NCBI GenBank assembly: GCA_964445115.1
Contig: CAYUJU010000002.1
Location: 56,510-120,509, forward strand
Reading direction: 5' to 3'
From: CAIJXJ01 sp964445115
GTDB lineage: Bacteria > Pseudomonadota > Gammaproteobacteria > Burkholderiales > Methylophilaceae
DNA: 64,000 nucleotides
Shown here: piece after piece, positions 62,519-64,000 of the stretch
Numbering within the stretch: position 1 is the first letter of the stretch
Layout of the letters: every line of letters begins with the position of its first letter
The notes under the pieces: generated by a model
The model's database searches: none
What the model saw: only the letters and a program-made list of their open reading frames with translations
What the model was told of the DNA's origin: nothing
Position numbers and translations under genes: made by a program

Positions 62519-64000
62519 TGGCACTGCTACAAATCGCTGAACCTGGCCAGAGCGCCGCACCGCACCAGCACCGGCTGGCGGTCGGTATCGACCTCGGCAC
62601 CACCAACTCGCTGGTCGCAACCGTACGCAGCGGTCTGGGCGTCGTGCTCAACGACGAGCAGGGGCATGCCTTGCTGCCGTCCGTGGTGCACTACCTGGCC
62701 GATGGCAGCACCGAAGTGGGGTACGCTGCGCAGGCGCAGCAGAGCCATGACCCGCAGAACACCATCGTCTCGGTGAAGCGCTTCATGGGACGCGGCATGC
62801 AGGACATTCCCGACCTCGGCCACTACCCCTATCGCTTCGTGGACGCCCCGGGCATGCTGCAACTCAACACGGTGGCCGGCACCAAGAGTCCAGTCGAAGT
62901 GTCTGCCGAGATCCTGCGTCAACTCAAGGCCAGGGCAGAAAAATCTCTGGGTGGCGAACTGACCGGCGCCGTGATTACCGTCCCGGCCTATTTCGATGAC
63001 GCACAGCGCCAGGCCACCAAGGATGCTGCCCGGCTGGCCGGCCTCAACGTGCTGCGCCTGCTGAACGAACCGACCGCGGCCGCCGTGGCTTATGGTCTCG
63101 ACAACGCGGCAGAAGGGGTCTTCGTCATCTACGACCTAGGCGGTGGCACGTTCGACATTTCCATCCTGCGCCTCTCGAAGGGCGTATTCGAAGTGCTCGC
63201 CACCAACGGCGATTCCGCCCTCGGTGGCGACGATTTCGACCGCCGTGTGTTCTGCTGGATCCTGGAACAGGCCAAGCTGGCGCCGCTGGGTCCGGAAGAT
63301 ACCCGCCTGTTGCTGGCCAAGGCCCGCGAGGCCAAAGAACAACTCACCGATCACGCTGACACGCGCGTCACCTGCGTGCTATCCGGCGGCGAGGTGATCG
63401 ATCTAACGCTGGATAGCCACACCTTTACCGAGATGACCCATCATCTCGTCGCCAAGACCCTGGCACCCACGCGCAAGGCCTTGCGCGACGCAGGCATCGG
63501 GATCGAAGACGTGCAGGGCGTGGTCATGGTCGGCGGCGCCACGCGCATGCCGCAGATTCAGCGCGCCGTGGCGGAATACTTTCAGCAGGAACCGCTGACC
63601 AATCTCGACCCGGACAAGGTCGTCGCCCTCGGCGCCGCGATCCAGGCTAACGTGCTGGCCGGCAACAAGAACGACAATGAACTCTTGCTGCTGGACGTCA
63701 TCCCGCTGTCGCTGGGGCTGGAGACTATGGGGGGGCTGTCAGAAAAGGTCATCCCGCGCAATTCCACGATTCCAGTCGCCCGCGCACAGGATTTCACTAC
63801 CTTCAAGGACGGCCAGACCGCCATGAGCATCCACGTGGTGCAGGGCGAGCGTGAACTGGTCTCCGACTGCCGTTCGCTGGCGCGCTTCGAGCTGCGCGGC
63901 ATCCCGCCCATGGCCGCAGGTGCGGCGCGCATTCGCGTCACCTTTCAGGTCGATGCGGACGGGTTGCTGTCGGTATCGGCACGCGAGCAGACCAGCGGCA
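62518..64000 (+). CDS. hscA: Fe-S protein assembly chaperone HscA, N-terminal part
   Basis: ATG 62518 overlaps the hscB stop. The frame is open to the window end, giving 494 of about 620 residues. Hsp70 motifs: GIDLGTTNSLVATV, VITVPAYFDDAQRQATKDAARLAGLNVLRLLNEPTAAAVAYG, IYDLGGGTFDIS, and VVMVGGATRMPQIQ. It is specialised for IscU; fdx presumably follows outside the window. The truncation is due only to the window edge. Confidence 0.96.
   Translation, partial: MALLQIAEPGQSAAPHQHRLAVGIDLGTTNSLVATVRSGLGVVLNDEQGHALLPSVVHYLADGSTEVGYAAQAQQSHDPQNTIVSVKRFMGRGMQDIPDLGHYPYRFVDAPGMLQLNTVAGTKSPVEVSAEILRQLKARAEKSLGGELTGAVITVPAYFDDAQRQATKDAARLAGLNVLRLLNEPTAAAVAYGLDNAAEGVFVIYDLGGGTFDISILRLSKGVFEVLATNGDSALGGDDFDRRVFCWILEQAKLAPLGPEDTRLLLAKAREAKEQLTDHADTRVTCVLSGGEVIDLTLDSHTFTEMTHHLVAKTLAPTRKALRDAGIGIEDVQGVVMVGGATRMPQIQRAVAEYFQQEPLTNLDPDKVVALGAAIQANVLAGNKNDNELLLLDVIPLSLGLETMGGLSEKVIPRNSTIPVARAQDFTTFKDGQTAMSIHVVQGERELVSDCRSLARFELRGIPPMAAGAARIRVTFQVDADGLLSVSAREQTSG

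Overview
The window is a dense, GC-rich chromosomal segment of a Gram-negative, flagellated bacterium. The gene set points to a betaproteobacterium, possibly of the Nitrosomonadales. The supporting signs are a lipoyl-domain LpdA behind aceF, dapA-bamC, rnfABCDGE-nth, a DUF1841 gene, flhF-flhG-fliA-motCD, and iscR followed by two cysteine desulfurases. The order-level placement is inference. There is no prophage, insertion sequence, CRISPR array or rRNA gene, and I saw no tRNA gene. Protein start sites were chosen from ribosome-binding sites and stop/start overlaps, and several differ from the longest open frame.

Layout. 1-4206: pyruvate dehydrogenase (aceE 3' end, aceF, lpdA). 4223-5654: an A/T-richer patch with a NucS-like/DUF5655 nuclease-like gene and a toxin-antitoxin pair. 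5654-9544: a GlcD-type flavin oxidase, a tiny basic peptide, a SPOR protein, coaX and birA. 9613-13667: glnS, an unknown membrane protein, a HAD phosphatase and a flavin-reductase-like protein. 13727-20424: a co-directional run of HlyD adaptor, ABC ATPase, two FtsX-type permeases, a cyclic-2,3-diphosphoglycerate-synthetase-like P-loop protein and CorA. 20408-21636: msrA and a glycine-zipper protein. 21744-27168: flagellar control and motor genes (flgMN behind a clear sigma-28 promoter; flhF-flhG-fliA-motC-motD on the other strand).

27355-30790 holds the most interesting locus. An ECF sigma factor and a small zinc-finger anti-sigma factor are followed by a cysteine-repeat precursor peptide (HvfA/bufferin type), a DUF692/MNIO maturase, a DUF2063 partner and a DoxX-family membrane protein. 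This matches the recently recognised class of copper-related modified peptides (HvfABC/bufferins). The precursor here carries an unusual second block of Lys-Glu-Gly-Ser-Cys repeats. 30802-38084: DUF1841, FIST, nth and the six-gene Rnf complex.

38369-45326: dapA, bamC, an MBL-fold hydrolase, an Ala-rich small lipoprotein, a short secretin-like protein, a DUF7931-like protein, a RoxA-type oxygenase, a peroxiredoxin and slyD. 45415-53992: mutS, an unknown gene, a sensor-less histidine-kinase-like protein paired with a REC-TPR response regulator, a P-type ATPase and a DUF1992 protein. 54011-58249: suhB, a glutathione peroxidase, two unknown genes, trmJ and cysE. 58304-64000: the isc iron-sulfur operon (iscR, an extra nifS-like gene, iscS, iscU, iscA, hscB, hscA cut by the window end). 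No gap between genes exceeds about 300 bases.
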